The notes beneath the pieces are model-generated. The model did no database searches. It was not told the DNA's origin and was given only the letters and a program-made list of their open reading frames with translations. DNA of 64,000 nt from Anaerolineales bacterium (lineage in GTDB: Bacteria; Chloroflexota; Anaerolineae; 4572-78; J111). Within the stretch, counting starts at the first letter, position 1, and each line of letters opens with the position of its first letter. Location: contig JABTUW010000001.1 of the NCBI GenBank assembly GCA_015075185.1, forward strand, positions 1,302,001-1,366,000, given 5' to 3'. The position numbers were made by a program, and so were the translations under genes. Positions 26,413 through 35,921 of the stretch are shown here, one piece after another.

Positions 26413-26546
26413 ACCATCTCCTTCGAAATAAGATTTCACAGAGTTGCCGATAGTTTACTCCGAAGCGCAAAAAACCACCACCCGTTTGTCTGAGAATTTT
26501 GTCCTTTAAGTTCGGTATATCAATTATCTCAACTCAGGAATTGAAG

Positions 26547-27242
26547 CTAATCTTCGAAAACAGCAACGGCCCGCACCGGCGAGCCGGTTCCGCCCCGTAT
26601 CTTAAGCGGCAAACCGATAAACCGAAAACGCCCCCGGCCGATGAGCTGGTCCAAATTGACCATGTTCTCGTAATGCGTAAAGCCCAACTCGCCGCAAATA
26701 CGATGAACTTCCTTATTAGAAAGGTCAATCACCCCCGGCGAGGCCGTTTCCACGCCAAAAGCCGCGATCCCCTGCTGCCCCAGCCAGCGCGCTGTCTCAA
26801 TGCTGACCCCTGGCCCATTGGTCCAATCGTCTGTCCCAAAGGCGCGGCGGTAATGGTCCGTATACAGGAGAACGGTGTCCCCCGGCTTAATTTCAAGTCC
26901 CGCCTCCGCCAGGGCGCGTTCTACATCGGCTGGCTCAATCAACTCCCGCAGACCTTTATCAGACAGGTCTAAGCAGATCCCCTCGGTATAGAACATCGTC
27001 AGCGGCATCGTATCAATTGACTGTCCCCGGTACTGGCGGGCCATATGGTTGAGGGCATCCACGTGCGTCCCGGTATGTTCGCCCAATTCCAGCCGGTTCA
27101 CCGCGGGTGAAACAACGTCGCTATCGGTCAGGCCATCCCACTGCTCATGCGAGGCGTGGAGGGTGATCTCCACTTGCGGCATGCCGGGGAACACCGGCAT
27201 CCCTGGGAAAATTTCCTGGCTCAAATCAATGATTTCAAGCAC
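26547..27242 (-). CDS. Cyclase-family hydrolase (kynurenine-formamidase-like)
   Basis: A 231-residue metal-dependent hydrolase of the cyclase family (PF04199). The metal-binding signature is HTGTHVDALNH near residues 57-67, followed by IDLSNKEVHRICGELGFTHYEN and the typical GVETASPG strand. Family members include kynurenine formamidase and isatin hydrolase. No tryptophan-degradation genes are adjacent, so the substrate is open. An SD-like AGGAG lies about 10 bases before the ATG. Confidence 0.88.
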   Translation of the reverse strand: MLEIIDLSQEIFPGMPVFPGMPQVEITLHASHEQWDGLTDSDVVSPAVNRLELGEHTGTHVDALNHMARQYRGQSIDTMPLTMFYTEGICLDLSDKGLRELIEPADVERALAEAGLEIKPGDTVLLYTDHYRRAFGTDDWTNGPGVSIETARWLGQQGIAAFGVETASPGVIDLSNKEVHRICGELGFTHYENMVNLDQLIGRGRFRFIGLPLKIRGGTGSPVRAVAVFED

Positions 27243-27411
27243 ACCTTTAACTCCTGTCTTTTTAATCCTTTAGGGTGACAACCCGCTCACAAAAATAGCT
27301 CAGTTTACAGAAATAGAATCACCTGATTAGGTATGGGGGACTGAACATAGGTAGAGATATACTGATTAAGTATGTTTCCTCTCTAATGAAGATTGAATGG
27401 AGTTTATCATC

Positions 27412-28506
27412 ATGAACCTGAAGATAATTTGGGGCCTTCTTAAAGAAACATTCTCTGATTGGAGCGAGGATAAAGCCTCGCGCCTGGCCGCAGCGTTGGC
27501 CTACTACACCATTTTCTCTATTGCGCCGTTGATCATCATTGTTATTGCCGTGGCCGGCCTGGTCTTTGGCCGTGAAGCAGCGCAGGGCCAAATTGAAGGG
27601 CAAATTCAGGGCCTGGTGGGGGACCAGGGCGGCGAGCTTATTCAGGAGATGGTGCAGGGGGCCAGTAACCAATCTACCGGAGTTATTGCGACAATTATCG
27701 GCGTAGCCACGCTGCTATTTGGGGCGACCGGTGTGTTCGGCCAGCTTCAAGATGCGCTTAATACTATCTGGGAAGTGACCCCCAAACCGGGCCGGGGCGT
27801 GCTGGGTATCCTTAAAGATCGCTTTATCTCCTTTACCATGGTCCTGGGAATTGGCTTTCTGCTCACGGTGTCGCTGGTATTGAGCGCCGGCCTGGCCGCA
27901 GCGAGTCAATTTACGGGCCTGGATAAAATTGCCTACTTGGGAGAAGCGATCACCTTTTTTGTTTCTTTTGCGGTGATCACCCTTCTTTTTGCCATGATCT
28001 ACAAAATCTTGCCCGATGTGAAAATCGCCTGGAGTGATGTCTGGATTGGCGCCACCGTAACCGCGCTCCTCTTTACTATTGGCAAACTTTTGATTAGCCT
28101 CTATCTGGGGCATAGCGCCCTGGCCTCATCCTTCGGGGCCGCCGGGGCGCTGGTCGTCATTCTGGTCTGGATTTACTACTCCGCGCAAATCCTCTTTTTT
28201 GGGGCCGAGTTTACCCAGGTCTATGCCAAACGCTTCGGCTCGCGCATTCGGCCTGACGAAGACGCTGTTCCCGTGACCGAAGAGGCTCGCGCTCAACAAG
28301 GCATGCCGCGGACCGGGAAGGAACAGCCCACCGCTCCCAGCGGTGAAAAGCAGGACGCCCGAACTGCCGGCAACGTCCCCTCGATGGAACCCGTTGTCGC
28401 TAAACAGGCCAGCCATCCCAAGCCGGTAAGCCTCCTGGTGGGCCTGGTCGTCGGCTTTATCCTCGATCGTATCCGGGGCAAAAAGAAAGATGAAGTGCGA
28501 GTATAA
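27412..28506 (+). CDS. YihY/BrkB-family inner-membrane protein
   Basis: The start is the ATG at 27412 (MNLKIIWG), 9 bases after GGAG; an ATG 15 bases upstream lacks a good site. The 364-residue protein has the YihY pattern: EDKASRLAAALAYYTIFSIAPLI in the first helix region, then five more helices, GAAGALVVILVWIYYSAQILFFGAEFTQVYA, and a basic, disordered C-terminal tail. Despite old names such as ribonuclease BN, it is an integral membrane protein of unclear transport function. Confidence 0.92.
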   Translation: MNLKIIWGLLKETFSDWSEDKASRLAAALAYYTIFSIAPLIIIVIAVAGLVFGREAAQGQIEGQIQGLVGDQGGELIQEMVQGASNQSTGVIATIIGVATLLFGATGVFGQLQDALNTIWEVTPKPGRGVLGILKDRFISFTMVLGIGFLLTVSLVLSAGLAAASQFTGLDKIAYLGEAITFFVSFAVITLLFAMIYKILPDVKIAWSDVWIGATVTALLFTIGKLLISLYLGHSALASSFGAAGALVVILVWIYYSAQILFFGAEFTQVYAKRFGSRIRPDEDAVPVTEEARAQQGMPRTGKEQPTAPSGEKQDARTAGNVPSMEPVVAKQASHPKPVSLLVGLVVGFILDRIRGKKKDEVRV

Positions 28507-28778
28507 CGCGAGGGGGCTTAAGCTCGCCCACGAATCCTTGGCTATAAGACGACCTTAAAGTGCCAAAGGTGACTTCACTAACGTTTGAGTTCAAGCGATG
28601 GGCAAGGGTAGCGAGGTTACACCATTTGACTGTGCCTTTGCTGGCTTGATACACTTGATTAAAAACCGGGCTTGCCCATTCGCTTGCAACGATTTGTTGG
28701 GTGACAGCTATGGATCAAAATTACCGCCACTAGCGTCACACCCACTCTACCCTACATTCTTGCCCGGCCTGGTGGCTA

Positions 28779-29360
28779 TCAGACAACATCAACCTTGTTT
28801 CGACCCCTCTCCGGCTTTATCGGCTCCGGCGCATCCGCATATTTCTGGTACTTCCCCAGTAGCTTTCCAATCACGACCAGGATCGGAAACACAAATCGTT
28901 GCACAAAACCAGGGATCGCCACCATCCCGAACTCGCTCTTGTATCGCCTCAGTAAGTAGGTCACATCAAAAAGATCAGGACGCTTGCCCCCATTCTGTTT
29001 CTGCGAGGCAAAGATGGCACTAAGTAAGTATTCCAGATTATCGGCCGGTTTAACGTAGCCCGTGCAATGCAGTTCCCTTTCGCCGGCGTTCCAGAACCGA
29101 TGAGCCTCGCCCGGCTTGAAGACAACGCTCTCTCCTTGGCCTGCATAACGGGGTTCCTGACCAAGCAACTGATAGCCAAGCCTGCCCTGCTGCACAGTGA
29201 ATGCTTCTTCCTGTAGGTAATGCACGTGCATGGGTGGCCCAGCCCCGGGTTGGACGAGGCTTTCGCCCTCAAGCCAATCTCCAGTTGGATCAGAGACAAG
29301 CCGGTGGAAGGTGATTTGTTCCCCGGCTCCATTCTCAATGGTATGGGGGTATACCTTCAT
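28779..29360 (-). CDS. Cupin-domain protein
   Basis: The start is the ATG at 29360 behind GGAGG. The 193-residue protein has a single cupin barrel (about 40-115): GPPMHVHYLQEEAFTVQQG holds two His and the Glu of motif 1, and GESVVFKPGEAHRFWNAGE holds the His of motif 2. The C-terminus has a hydrophobic stretch (FVQRFVFPILVVIGKLLG) that may sit on the membrane. Small stand-alone cupins can be sugar isomerases, oxygenases or sensors; I cannot choose. Confidence 0.85.
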   Translation of the reverse strand: MKVYPHTIENGAGEQITFHRLVSDPTGDWLEGESLVQPGAGPPMHVHYLQEEAFTVQQGRLGYQLLGQEPRYAGQGESVVFKPGEAHRFWNAGERELHCTGYVKPADNLEYLLSAIFASQKQNGGKRPDLFDVTYLLRRYKSEFGMVAIPGFVQRFVFPILVVIGKLLGKYQKYADAPEPIKPERGRNKVDVV

Positions 29361-29706
29361 CTCTTCCTCCAATGAATCATTCTTCCGCCCAACGCCGGCG
29401 GTTCAGCCGATTGCAGGCCAGAAAAGTGAGGTGCACTCATAACGCCGACGCGGGCAAGGGATAGCTGAAAATCGCAGCAAGGTAGCAATTCGACTATAAC
29501 TCCCTCTGCCCCTCCGGCGGGTTTTCCAAACAGGGTCACAAGGAATTGCGGTTGGTTTGAGGTCTGTTCGGTTTAAGGTGTCTCTTGTTTCGTCCTTTAT
29601 CGTCGTCTCTTTTTACAATTTTAAGGTTCGGGTATTTGACGCTGTATTACATTGGTAGGTCGTGCTACTGGCGCAAAGAGGCTCGCTTGAAACAAAACAC
29701 TACAAA
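29361..29706. other. Intergenic gap before TetR remnant
   Basis: About 345 bases with no supportable gene. Reading frames here lack ribosome-binding sites and recognisable domains. It presumably holds the cupin promoter, though I see no clear -35/-10 pair. Confidence 0.35.
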
Positions 29707-29916
29707 TTACAAACGAGCTTTAAAACCTGCAAGTAGAGCTTCTGAACCAGGATGGATTCCAGTTCGAGGCTTACCTTTATAGAAAACATCAGCTTGTTCA
29801 AGTCCGACCATCCCATGCAAAAACCCCCAGAGGGCAACTGCTGCTTCGTCAGCATTCGCGATAACTGGGTCAACACGACCTCTAACAAAATCCCAAAGCT
29901 CATGAACAATATTTAT
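29707..29916 (-). pseudogene. TetR regulator C-terminal remnant
   Basis: In one minus-strand frame this reads NIVHELWDFVRGRVDPVI and continues NADEAAVALWGFLHGMVGLE, ending TGIHPGSEALLAGFKARL and a stop. The LWGFLHGMVGLE core is a signature of TetR C-terminal ligand domains. An in-frame stop (29917-29919) lies just upstream, and no DNA-binding N-terminal half is present before the next gene, so it is a gene fragment. Confidence 0.7.
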
Positions 29917-29985
29917 CTATTCCCGAAAAAGTCTCTTGATTTTGCATTAGATTAGCGGTTGGCGGTCCGTGGTCGGCGGTCGTTC

Positions 29986-31698
29986 CTAAAACGGCTCGGC
30001 CAGCACCGCCCCTCTCACCGCCAGCGGGGTCGAGACGGCGGTGTGGATGGCCTCGCCGGCCCGGTGGACCTGGGGCAGATGCTCGGCCAGGTAGACCTGG
30101 GCGATGGCTCGCTTCCGCTCCGACAGCCGGGCGTCTTGCAGCAGCAGCCAGGAATTGACGATGTAAACGGCCATGTCGGTCAGGTCGGCGGCGTAGTAGT
30201 CAATCACCTCCCGCTCTTGCTCTTTCAAATGGTCGGTTGCCCGTTTGAACAGCTCGTTGGCCTCGACCAGTTGGGCTTTGAGCGCAGCCAGCTCCGGGCC
30301 ATAATCGAGGCCGGCCCACTCGTCCAGCAGCTCGTCCAGGGCGTGGCCCAGCAGCTTGCTCATGGCCGCCACAATTTGCAGTTGGCTGGTGCCTTCGTAG
30401 ATGTTGGTTACGCGAATATCACGGTAGTGCCGTTCGACGTTAAATTCGCGCATATAGCCGACGCCGCCATGCACCTGCATAGCCATCGAACAAACCCGGT
30501 TGCCCATCTCGGTGGCGTAATACTTGGTCAGCGGGGTCATGGCATCGGCCAGGGCCGACGCCTGTTTGAGGCGCTGCTTGGCCTCCGGGGTTGGATTCTC
30601 GGCGTGCTCGTAGGCTTTGGCCAAGTCTACCCAGCGCCCGGTCTCGTAAATAAGGGCACGCGCCGCTTCGATCTCGCCGCGCATGGAGAGCAGCATGCGC
30701 GAGACCGCCGGGATGTCGCGGATGGGCTTGTTGAACTGGATACGGGCGTTGGCATACCCGTGCGCTTCACGATAAGCGGCCTCGGCGATGCCCAGGGCCT
30801 GGGCCGACACGGCCAGCCTGGCCCCGTTCATCAGCCCCATGGCGTAGCGGATCAGGCCAAAGCGCCGCTTGCCGATCAGTTGGGCCGGGGTGTTGACAAA
30901 TTGGATCTCGCAGGTGGGCGAGGTGTGGATGCCGATTTTGTGCTCGATGCGGCGGATATGGACCGTCTCATCCCGTTCCACCAGAAAGAGCGACAGCCCC
31001 CGCGCGTCCACTGTGCCCTCTTCGCTGCGAGCCAGCACGACCATGATCTCGGCGTTGCCGTTAGTGATAAAGCGCTTGACCCCGTTGATCCGCCAGACCC
31101 CGGCAGCTTCGTCGTAGCTGGCCCGTGTCTGCACCGAACCCAGGTCAGAGCCGGCATCCGGCTCGGTCAGGACCATCGCCCCGGCAACTTCCCCGATCGA
31201 AAAGCGAGGCAAAACCCGCGCCTTCATGGCCTCGTCACCGTACTCGCCGATGGTCGAGGCAATCTCTTGCAGGCCAAAAATGGTCATCAGCCCACCCTCG
31301 GCCCGCGAGACAATCTCGACCATCATCTGGTAAATCGTTTCCGGCAGGTTCAAGCCGCCGTACTCCCAGGGCAGCATGACGCCCATCAACTCCGCCTGCT
31401 TGAGCGCCTCGATGGCCTCCTGGGTCGCCGCGGCATAAGAAACATGCCCGTCCTTGAACTGCGCGCCTTCTTCGTCGGCCTCCGCCGCCCGCGGGGCAAT
31501 CACCGTGGCGCAGATGTCGCCCAGCACCTCCAGCAGGACCCTGTAATTATCCTTGGCGTCCTGGTAGTGGCGCGGCGCGGTCGGGTACTGGGCGTAATAA
31601 CTGTAGCCCTTTTCTTTAAGTTCGACCACTTCACTCAAATCCAACTTGTCTAAATGAAACTGGAGATCATGATTATCCAGATAAAAATTCTCTGCCAT
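29986..31698 (-). CDS. Acyl-CoA dehydrogenase (long, AcdA-type)
   Basis: The start is the ATG at 31698 (MAENFYLDN) behind GAGG; an upstream ATG at 31734 lacks a site. The 570-residue protein has the ACAD layout: N-terminal helical domain, middle beta domain with MVLTEPDAGSDLGSVQTRA and RINGVKRFITNG, and C-terminal helical domain with YEGTSQLQI, where the Glu is the expected catalytic base. It is about 170 residues longer than short-chain members, with an extra C-terminal helical domain, as in several anaerobe and Chloroflexota enzymes. It shares a minus-strand cluster with etfB and etfA, its electron acceptor. Confidence 0.93.
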   Translation of the reverse strand: MAENFYLDNHDLQFHLDKLDLSEVVELKEKGYSYYAQYPTAPRHYQDAKDNYRVLLEVLGDICATVIAPRAAEADEEGAQFKDGHVSYAAATQEAIEALKQAELMGVMLPWEYGGLNLPETIYQMMVEIVSRAEGGLMTIFGLQEIASTIGEYGDEAMKARVLPRFSIGEVAGAMVLTEPDAGSDLGSVQTRASYDEAAGVWRINGVKRFITNGNAEIMVVLARSEEGTVDARGLSLFLVERDETVHIRRIEHKIGIHTSPTCEIQFVNTPAQLIGKRRFGLIRYAMGLMNGARLAVSAQALGIAEAAYREAHGYANARIQFNKPIRDIPAVSRMLLSMRGEIEAARALIYETGRWVDLAKAYEHAENPTPEAKQRLKQASALADAMTPLTKYYATEMGNRVCSMAMQVHGGVGYMREFNVERHYRDIRVTNIYEGTSQLQIVAAMSKLLGHALDELLDEWAGLDYGPELAALKAQLVEANELFKRATDHLKEQEREVIDYYAADLTDMAVYIVNSWLLLQDARLSERKRAIAQVYLAEHLPQVHRAGEAIHTAVSTPLAVRGAVLAEPF

Positions 31699-31797
31699 AC
31701 GTCCTCGATTTACGATTTCGGATTTATACTGCAAGGGTATCCTTTAGGGCGATTTACGATTTTCCCGCGTACTGAATATTACTCTCTTCCTGACCTT

Positions 31798-31825
31798 ACT
31801 CCTTACTCCCTACTCCTTACTTCCT
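31798..31825. repeat. Heptamer tandem repeat (ACTCCTT)
   Basis: Four 7-base units (ACTCCTT, ACTCCCT, ACTCCTT, ACTTCCT) run into the stop codon of etfA at 31824-31826. A second heptamer array of a different sequence is at 63611-63645. The pattern recalls the short tandem heptamers known in cyanobacteria. Confidence 0.8.
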
Positions 31826-32846
31826 ACTTGGCTTTCTCCCGCAGCGCCTTGATCAACAGCGGCAGCACCTCGGCCACATCACCGACAATTTTGTAGTGGG
31901 CGATCTGGAAAATGGGCGCGTTGGGGTCGGTGTTAATGGCAATAATCTTGCTCGACTCGTCCATACCGGCCCGGTGCTGGACCGCGCCGGAAATACCGGC
32001 GGCGATGTAGAGGCGAGGCCGCACCGTCGTGCCGGTCTGGCCGACCTGATGCTCGCGGGAGACATAGCCCGCGTCAACCGCCGCCCGTGAAGCGCCAACC
32101 TCGCCGCCCAATAGGTTAGCCAAATCCTCGACGAGTTGGAACTCTTCTTTGCTGCTTACTCCCGCCCCCCCTGCGACAATCACCGGCGAGTCTTTCAGGT
32201 CCACCGTGGACTCGCGCGTCTGCCGGCTTAACACCTGCAAAGCCAGGTCGCTGGCAGCAAAGACTGGCTCCACCGGCTCGACCACACCCTGGCGGCTGAA
32301 ATCCGGCTCCCGGCGGCGCATGACGCCTTCACGCACGGTCGCCATCTGGGGGTGACGGTGGGGGTTGACGATGGTCGCAATCAGGTTGCCGCCAAAGGCC
32401 GGGCGGATCTGGTAGAGCAAATCTTTGAAGGTCTTCTTTTCTTGTTTGGAAGTATAATCGCCAATTTGCAGGTCGGTGCAGTCGGCGGTCAGGCCGGCCC
32501 GTACGGCGCTGGCGATCCGTGGAGCCAGGTCACGCCCGACCGGAGTGGCCCCAATCAGGAAGATATAGGGCTGCCACGCTTTGACCAAATCAATGGCGAC
32601 CCGCGCGTAAGGCAGGGTGCGGTACAGTTCCAGTTCGGGGTCGTCAGCCAGCAGCACCCGGTCTGCGCCGTAGTGGATGAGGGTTTCGGCCAGCTCGCCC
32701 ACCTGGTAGCCGCACAACACGGCCCAGACCTCGCTGCCCAGCCGGTCGGCCAGCTCGCGCCCTTTACTGACCAGCTCCAGGCTCACCCCGGCCGGCTGGC
32801 CCTCTTCCTGCTCGATGAAAATCCAGACGTTTCGGTTGTCAGTCAT
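31824..32846 (-). CDS. etfA: Electron transfer flavoprotein alpha subunit
   Basis: I chose the ATG at 32846 (MTDNRNVWIF) behind AAGGAAAA; a longer frame exists upstream but has no site and overlaps etfB. The 340-residue protein has the alpha-subunit FAD domain: GGAGVSSKEEFQLVEDLA, then GQTGTTVRPRLYIAAGISGAV and IIAINTDPNAPIFQIAHYKIVGD, a close match to the FAD signature. With etfB it makes the heterodimer that passes electrons from acyl-CoA dehydrogenase to the quinone pool. Confidence 0.95.
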   Translation of the reverse strand: MTDNRNVWIFIEQEEGQPAGVSLELVSKGRELADRLGSEVWAVLCGYQVGELAETLIHYGADRVLLADDPELELYRTLPYARVAIDLVKAWQPYIFLIGATPVGRDLAPRIASAVRAGLTADCTDLQIGDYTSKQEKKTFKDLLYQIRPAFGGNLIATIVNPHRHPQMATVREGVMRRREPDFSRQGVVEPVEPVFAASDLALQVLSRQTRESTVDLKDSPVIVAGGAGVSSKEEFQLVEDLANLLGGEVGASRAAVDAGYVSREHQVGQTGTTVRPRLYIAAGISGAVQHRAGMDESSKIIAINTDPNAPIFQIAHYKIVGDVAEVLPLLIKALREKAK

Positions 32847-32940
32847 GATTGTTTTCCTTATACCAGGGGAGACCGACGACCACCGACGGCTGACCACCGC
32901 CTCTGAGCTGCGGTCTGCGGTCAGCAGTCGGCGGTCAGTT

Positions 32941-33846
32941 TTACCCCACAATATACTCTTTCACCAGTTCCTCGATCAAGGCGCGGATGCCTTCCGGCGT
33001 GGGCGGGATGTCCTTGCTTTCCGTTGTTTCCAACACCACAAAGTTGATCTTGTAAACCTGGGTGGGCGAGCCGGCCAGGCCGATTTTGTCCTCGTCGGCC
33101 CCAATGTCGGCGGCGGTCCAGACCGGAATCCGTAGGTTGTGTTCGGCCAGGTAGGCGTCGAGCGCCGCCTCGGTTTCAAACTCCGGCCACTTTTTCAGCA
33201 GGTTACGGTATTCGAGGGGAGTTGCCGCCAGTTTGTATTGAATCCGTTTGCGGGCCGAGGCCGGGCGGGGCCGGTTGGCCGAAGCGACGACGGTCAGCAG
33301 GCAGGGCAGGGCGCATTTGACCAGTTCGGTACCCAGATCAAAGGCCCGCTGGACCACAATTTCGGTTTCGCCTAGGATGACGACCGACTCGGCGTAGGTG
33401 ATCTGCGGAATGTCCAGCTTCTCGGCGGTTTGGGGGCCAACCTGGGCCGTATCGCCGTCAATCGCCTGCCGGCCGCAGAAGACAAGGTCGTAACTACCTA
33501 ATTTCTCAATGGCACACTTGAGGGCATAAGAGGTCGCCAGGGTGTCGGCCCCGGCAAATTTGCGGTCGCTGAGCAGAATCACCCGGTCTGCGCCGCGATA
33601 GAGCGACTCGCGCAGCACCTCGGCGGCGGAAGGCGGTCCCATCGTGACGACGGTCACGGTCCCGCCATACTGGTCGCGCACCTGGAGGGCCATTTCCAGA
33701 GCGTGCAAATCTTCGGGGTTAAAGATGGCCGGCAGGGCGCCGCGATTCATCGTGCCGTCCTTAGTCATCACCTCGCCGGTGACGTGGTGGGTGTCGGGCA
33801 CTTGTTTGACCAACACCACAGAGTTGTAACTTTTGCCAGATGACAT
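32941..33846 (-). CDS. etfB: Electron transfer flavoprotein beta subunit
   Basis: A 301-residue protein starting at ATG behind AGGAGG. VVLVKQVPDT near the start and GRQAIDGDTAQVGPQTAE in the middle are the ETF beta signatures. At 301 residues it is longer than the common ~255, with a C-terminal extension (SAARKRIQYKLAATPLEYRNLLKKW and beyond). It lies 94 bases before etfA. A terminator-like hairpin lies in its leader. Confidence 0.95.
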   Translation of the reverse strand: MSSGKSYNSVVLVKQVPDTHHVTGEVMTKDGTMNRGALPAIFNPEDLHALEMALQVRDQYGGTVTVVTMGPPSAAEVLRESLYRGADRVILLSDRKFAGADTLATSYALKCAIEKLGSYDLVFCGRQAIDGDTAQVGPQTAEKLDIPQITYAESVVILGETEIVVQRAFDLGTELVKCALPCLLTVVASANRPRPASARKRIQYKLAATPLEYRNLLKKWPEFETEAALDAYLAEHNLRIPVWTAADIGADEDKIGLAGSPTQVYKINFVVLETTESKDIPPTPEGIRALIEELVKEYIVG

Positions 33847-33885
33847 CCAGACCTCCTGGCTGATGCAGGTTTCAAAAAATAAGGG

Positions 33886-33942
33886 CGAAGCCAGCCGAAT
33901 GCCCCTCGGTGGCCGAGCGGCCGGCGTTCTTCGCCCCCTTTC
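33886..33942 (-). terminator. Terminator-like hairpin in the etfB leader
   Basis: On the minus strand GGGCGAAG and CTTCGCCC enclose a G+C-rich inner hairpin, followed by TTATTTTTT. It lies 40-96 bases before the etfB start. It may be a terminator for upstream transcription or an attenuator controlling etfB-etfA-acyl-CoA dehydrogenase. Confidence 0.6.
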
Positions 33943-34043
33943 TTTTTACGAAGGCCAGAGTATACCACCAAAAATTGATAATCTGCAAGTCAGGCTCGAA
34001 CTGAAGTTCAAGGCTGACAGCAAAAATTTGTCACAGTAAGATT

Positions 34044-34253
34044 TTACGCTATGTAGAATATCCAAGCGTAGCACCCGACTGTAACGGTAAGACCAATTAT
34101 CATTAGGATCAGCGCTAATCTCCTACGCTTGGTATAGCTTTCAGGAGAAAGATTCTTACGTTTCGTAAAAATAGACAAACCCAATCCGCTAAAAAACATA
34201 AGTAGAGCAATCCAGGGGCTAAGTACTATTACCAAATTGTAGAACGTTTTCAT
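34044..34253 (-). CDS. Small membrane protein, unknown
   Basis: A 69-residue protein with two hydrophobic helices (about 8-29 and 46-66) joined by a basic loop with FTKRKNLSPESYTKRRRLA. ATG lies 5 bases after GAGGT. I do not recognise a family. A+T is higher than in its neighbours. It is the gene before the etf cluster on the same strand but separated from etfB by about 200 bases. Confidence 0.6.
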   Translation of the reverse strand: MKTFYNLVIVLSPWIALLMFFSGLGLSIFTKRKNLSPESYTKRRRLALILMIIGLTVTVGCYAWIFYIA

Positions 34254-34345
34254 AAATACCTCGTTGCACCGTATTTGGTAGCTGATAACAGGTCATTGAT
34301 CGAATTCTACCCCCATCATACCACACCCCCAACCCCTTGTAAACA

Positions 34346-34385
34346 AAAATTCGGATGACCCCACTGCCGGGATCATCCGAATTTT
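34346..34385 (-). terminator. Intrinsic terminator after gatA
   Basis: On the minus strand AAATTCGGATGATCCC pairs with GGGGTCATCCGAATTT across a short loop, followed by a T-run (TTTTTGTTT). It lies just past the gatA stop at 34409. Confidence 0.88.
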
Positions 34386-34408
34386 CCTCGCCGCTTCGCG
34401 TCCTCGCC

Positions 34409-35866
34409 TCACAACGCCGGCTTCTGCTTATGCCACTCCGTTGCCTGTTCGTACTGGTAAGCCACACGCAGGATGGCGCTCTCGCCGAGGGCCGGGCCGA
34501 TGAGTTGCAGACCAACTGGCATGCCGGCAGAAAAACCGCACGGCACAGAGATACCGCAGACGCCGGTCAGGTTCAGCGAGACAGTAAAAACGTCAATCAG
34601 GTACATTTGCAGCGGATCGTCTACTTTAGCCCCCATTTCAAAGGCGACACTGGGGGCGACCGGCGAGACCATCACATCCACGTTTTCAAACGCCTGCTCA
34701 AAATCGCGGCGGAGCAGGGTACGGACCTGCTGTGCCTTCAGATAGTAGGCATCGTAATAACCGGCCGAGAGAGCGTAGGTGCCGAGCATAATCCGCCGCT
34801 TGACCTCCGGCCCGAAGCCGGCATCGCGGGTCTGGCGGATGGTTTCCCACATGTCGCCGCCATCCACGCGCAGCCCATACCTGACCCCATCGTAGCGGGC
34901 CAGGTTGGCCGAGGCCTCCGCCGGGGCGATAAGGTAATAGACCGGGATGCCGTAGCGGGTGTTGGGCAGCGAGACCTCGACAATTTCCGCGCCCAGCGCC
35001 GCCAGTTGGTTGATGGCGGCCCGCACGGTTGACTCAACCCCTGGATCAAGGCCCTCGATGAAGTATTCTTTGGGCACGCCGACCCGCAGCCCCCGCAAAT
35101 CATCGCCTCGTTTCATTTCCGCGACATAATCGGGGACAGGGACGTTGAGGCTGGTCGAGTCAAGCGGGTCGTGACCGGCAATCCCGTTCAGCAAAATCGC
35201 CGCATCTTCGACATCTTTGGTCAGCGGGCCAATCTGGTCCAGCGACGAGCCAAAAGCAATGAGACCGTAGCGGCTGACCCGGCCGTAAGTCGGCTTCAGG
35301 CCGACCACGCCGCAGTAGGCAGCAGGCAGACGAACGCTGCCCCCGGTATCTGTGCCCAGCGCGGCCAGGGCTTCATCGGCGGCCACGGCCGCGGCACTGC
35401 CGCCGCTGCTGCCGCCGGGAACCCGGCTCAAATTCCAGGGATTGCGGGTGACCTGGTAGGCCGAATACTCGGTCGAAGACCCCATCGCAAACTCGTCCAT
35501 GTTGGTCTTGCCGACAAAGACCGCCCCAGCCGTTCGCAGTTTGGTGATACTTGTCGCGTCGAAGGGAGGAACAAACCCTTCCAGAATTTTCGAGCCAGCG
35601 GTAGTCGGGACGCCGTAAGTAATCAGCACGTCTTTAATGCCCAAGGGAATGCCTAACAGAGGATTATCTTCGCCGGTGGCACGGCGCTCGTCGGCCAGGC
35701 GGGCCATGTCCAGGGCCAGGTCGGCCTGCACGCTGAGATATGCCTGTGTTCTAGCCTCCACCGCTTCAATCCGCTCCAAAATACTCTCGGTCAGCTCAAC
35801 CGAGGTGATTTCGCCGTAGCGCAGTTTGTCTTGAGCTTCGTGGATGGTGAGAGAGTAGAGTTCCAA
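34409..35866 (-). CDS. gatA: Asp-tRNA(Asn)/Glu-tRNA(Gln) amidotransferase subunit A
   Basis: Start at TTG (35866) behind CGGAG with 7 bases spacing; no ATG or GTG gives a better fit, and the protein then has the usual length, 485 residues, beginning (M)[14 protein letters not shown]. The Ser-cis-Ser-Lys catalytic triad of amidases is in place: K78 in GIKDVL, S153 in GGSSGGS and S177 in TGGSVR. It forms part of GatCAB, which makes Gln-tRNA and/or Asn-tRNA from the mischarged forms. gatC lies 55 bases upstream; gatB is not in the window. Confidence 0.95.
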   Translation of the reverse strand: MELYSLTIHEAQDKLRYGEITSVELTESILERIEAVEARTQAYLSVQADLALDMARLADERRATGEDNPLLGIPLGIKDVLITYGVPTTAGSKILEGFVPPFDATSITKLRTAGAVFVGKTNMDEFAMGSSTEYSAYQVTRNPWNLSRVPGGSSGGSAAAVAADEALAALGTDTGGSVRLPAAYCGVVGLKPTYGRVSRYGLIAFGSSLDQIGPLTKDVEDAAILLNGIAGHDPLDSTSLNVPVPDYVAEMKRGDDLRGLRVGVPKEYFIEGLDPGVESTVRAAINQLAALGAEIVEVSLPNTRYGIPVYYLIAPAEASANLARYDGVRYGLRVDGGDMWETIRQTRDAGFGPEVKRRIMLGTYALSAGYYDAYYLKAQQVRTLLRRDFEQAFENVDVMVSPVAPSVAFEMGAKVDDPLQMYLIDVFTVSLNLTGVCGISVPCGFSAGMPVGLQLIGPALGESAILRVAYQYEQATEWHKQKPAL

Positions 35867-35921
35867 AGTGATTCTCCGTGATAACGTGGTGCATGGTCCG
35901 TTAATTCTTACGCAACACGCA

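Noticed and set aside
29959..31653. Long open frame on the plus strand across the acyl-CoA dehydrogenase gene
   Set aside because: It is the antisense of a clear ACAD gene, is rich in His, Gly and Arg as expected from G+C-rich shadow frames, and has no family features.
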